Origin: Strigops habroptila
Taxonomy: Eukaryota > Chordata > Aves > Psittaciformes > Psittacidae
NCBI RefSeq assembly: GCF_004027225.2
Contig: NC_044302.2
Coordinates: 40,034,510-40,098,509 of the forward strand
Direction of reading: 5' to 3'
Length of the DNA stretch: 64,000 nt
The notes below the pieces were generated by a model. It did no database searches, was not told the DNA's origin, and saw only the letters and a program-made list of their open reading frames with translations. This document shows, piece by piece, positions 61,462 to 64,000 of the stretch (positions are counted from its first letter, which is position 1; each line of letters opens with the position of its first letter). Both the position numbers and the translations under genes were made by a program.

Positions 61462-63015
61462 AATATTTTGGTTTCTGAAAGTTTGGAAAGTACCAGAATG
61501 ACTGCATACATGAGAAAAAAATTCACAGCAGCCCTTAATACTGCTGCTTTCTCTTCCAGCCTCCTCCCAGATCTTAAGAGGCTCAAGGACATTAGCAGAA
61601 TATGCTGGAGCTACAATCATTGAATAAGACAGCAATGAGCTGCAGGGCCCAGATTGTTTCTAGGGCTGTCAAGTGCTGCAGTTTTCACAACAGCACAAAG
61701 CTGCGCAGAAGTGACAAGTCAAAAAATTAAAAGACAAGCCAGCAAAACTATATAACAAATTTAATAAAGGGAAAGAGGCCTAGCAGATAGCCCAAGAGAA
61801 CCACAAACAGTGCCTGTAAAGGCCTGGGAGGTCCTTAAAAACAGAGGTCTAAAAAGAAGATAGATAATAAAATAATTAGTATCAGCTCAAGGCTTAAAAA
61901 AAACCCTCCCTGAAATAAAATACTCCCTCACATTTCAGTTGTTTCAATGACAATATGTCAAGAATTCTGATCATACATTGAAGGAGTATGTAATATTTAT
62001 CCACTGGAACTGAATTAGAAATCAATTTTAATGTCATATTTTACTCCTTGTTTTACTATAGCTATGTACGTTATGGGATCTCACTCTCAAAGCAGTAATT
62101 TTACTTTAAGAAAAAAAGATAATTCAAAATTGTTATAATCTAACTTACCATAACATTTACAAAACTGATTTAAAATTATTCTACCTAGAATTTTAGTAAT
62201 AATCAAGTAATAAATAATTTAGTAATAAGATCAAGCAATAATCAGTGGGCAAAATTTAAATGTAGTGTAAAGCAGTGCAATTTTACTATCAGAGTTGACG
62301 AACATCAAAATCTGAAGCAGGTTTGAAACTGGTCAAGATAGTGACAGAGAATTGAATTTAAGCTATAGCAAAGGTAACATCTTACTATCACCCTAGTTTT
62401 CAAAGTAAAAAAAATATTTGTTAAAGGCTAAAATTTCTAATTGTGTACAGAAGCTTCCATTCCTTTAACAACAGAAAGAGTCAAGCTTTCAAATCAGCAA
62501 ATGGCATTGTCAGTGTTACATATCTAAATTGGCTGTCTAAATCTAATTCTAATCTAAATTGTTCATGTGCATTACAAAAGTCTTGAACATATGAAGATCT
62601 GTCAGAAATCTTTTGGGTTATCGACAATATCTTAACTGCAAGAAAGCTGTCTTCCTTTGAACGCATAACCACAAACCACTCTCTTCTTCAACATTCACCA
62701 TGCAAAATGAATTATGCTAGCATCTGGTAGAAGAGAGAGTACACGATGATGCTCTTGAACACTGAATAATAATGTATGCAAATAAGTAAAAAGAATTAAA
62801 TTGGCCATTGCTTAAAAATCTTCAATACTTGCCTCTGGAAGGTCTTTCTTCTGCTTTGTGTTTCTTTGCATGTTTTGTAATGACCAGAACAACATTCAAG
62901 AAAATCCCCAAACTAAAAGTTCCATCATGTAGATATATACACCTCATCATTACAAATTTACCATTAAATAGAAAGCAACAGTAGTATGTTATTAATCCAC
63001 ATAAGGACAAACTGT

Positions 63016-63051
63016 GAGAGGTGTCACAACTGCGAGAGGTGTCACAACTGC
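63016..63051. repeat. 18-bp perfect tandem duplication
   Basis: GAGAGGTGTCACAACTGC occurs twice head to tail at 63016-63033 and 63034-63051. Confidence 0.95.
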
Positions 63052-64000
63052 TAACACTCTGGTTGTGAGTTTACATAACTACTTTAATATTACAATTTAA
63101 CATTTAGATTATTAATAAATTAATTTAAATGACTTAATATTAACCAACACCTGCTCTTTTCAACCTTTAACTGCTTGAAATTTCAAAGACACATAAAAAT
63201 ATTCAGAAAAACATCTGATGACACAGAAAGTTCTTCAAAAAAGTGATATACAAAAAAGGGACAAAAAGTGATAATAAAAGAGATTTCTTGCATACCAATA
63301 TTTCAGATGAGAAAAGTAAGCAATATTTTCTACAGGCACCCTTCTTGTCACCTAGATATTTACATTCAGAACTACATATTTACTACCGCATAGAAACTAC
63401 AGTAATTCAAGAACACTAACCACTGTTTTGACACTCAGGCTTGAAGGAACTGACTGCACCGTGCAAAAATTTGCAGGAACTTCCAAGACTTTGGAAATGT
63501 TTCATTTAAGCTCTTAACAGTAGTCAGCAACAGGAAACGTTTAAAATATTAGATTACCTCCTCCACCCTCCATCCCACAGGGAGCTTTCATATAAAAAAT
63601 GAAACACATTCATATAAAAGTACAGATACTGTTCATTGCAACAGAAACAGAGGGAATAGGACAAAGAAAAGTTATGTCTATTTAATCCCTTTTACCTAGG
63701 GAAATGAGCATTGGAAGAAGGCACTACTTTCCTCACATTGCTCCAGTAGGAAACAGAAGAGAGGATGAGCTTTCTTTGAAAAACAGAAGAGTCTGATTTT
63801 TTATTTACTCAAAGCAAGAGAAACTCTCTCTCTAAATACAAATACAAAAATATCCACCTAGTTCCCCTCTAGTAATATTTGGTCTCATGAGGCAGATAAG
63901 GCCACTGCTCAGGCCTAAATCTTAAAGTATGCCTGTTATGCATTCAATGGTTTGCAGCTTAAGGTCTTCCAGAGCAAGAAATTTTATTCATGTCTTGAAC

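Noticed and set aside
61302..61635. Minus-strand frames in the HSD17B4 intron considered as an exon
   Set aside because: The sequence does not resemble the hydratase or SCP2 domains, and much of it is encoded by the A/C-rich tract.
62822..63010. Minus-strand frame ending near a possible donor, considered as an upstream HSD17B4 exon
   Set aside because: The residues do not match any part of the enzyme, and no acceptor/donor pair in the right phase was found.

Overview
The window is vertebrate nuclear DNA, almost certainly from a bird. Six fragments of CR1-type LINE share the typical avian 3' end (short repeats of ATTCTATG), and several avian-type endogenous retrovirus LTRs are present. The only host gene I can support is the 3' end of HSD17B4 (peroxisomal multifunctional enzyme type 2), on the minus strand at the right. 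Its last two coding exons (56279-56406 and 54278-54367) encode most of the SCP2-like domain and end in the peroxisomal signal AKL. The rest of the gene lies beyond the right edge. The species cannot be fixed from the sequence.

Layout: 1-6019 is AT-rich noncoding DNA with one solo LTR (1754-2318). A nearly full-length ERV-L-like provirus occupies 6020-13414: LTR, tRNA-Lys-type primer binding site, an open gag of 846 codons, an amber codon, a pol in the same frame (protease, RT, RNase H, integrase) broken by one nonsense codon and one frameshift, no env, LTR. From 13415 to about 54000 is a gene-free region downstream of HSD17B4. It holds CR1 fragments (19371, 26580, 38725, 42130), a different long LTR (24919-25973), another solo LTR of the provirus family (40279-40850) and a pair of LTRs in opposite orientation joined through a primer-binding-site remnant (48235-49414). 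From about 54000 to 64000 is HSD17B4, with two CR1 fragments in its introns.

The most interesting structure is the convergent LTR pair at 48235-49414. Two related but different LTRs face each other through about 36 bp that resembles a PBS in both directions, and the pair is flanked by a near-matching 5-bp duplication, as if it inserted as one unit. Other points worth checking are signs that the two LTRs of the provirus come from different sublineages, a hydrophobic N-terminus plus a Thr/Ala/Pro repeat in its Gag, a hairpin just after the gag amber codon, and an unusual change in a conserved SCP2 motif of HSD17B4. I saw no CRISPR, operon or other prokaryotic feature, and no convincing wholly new system.
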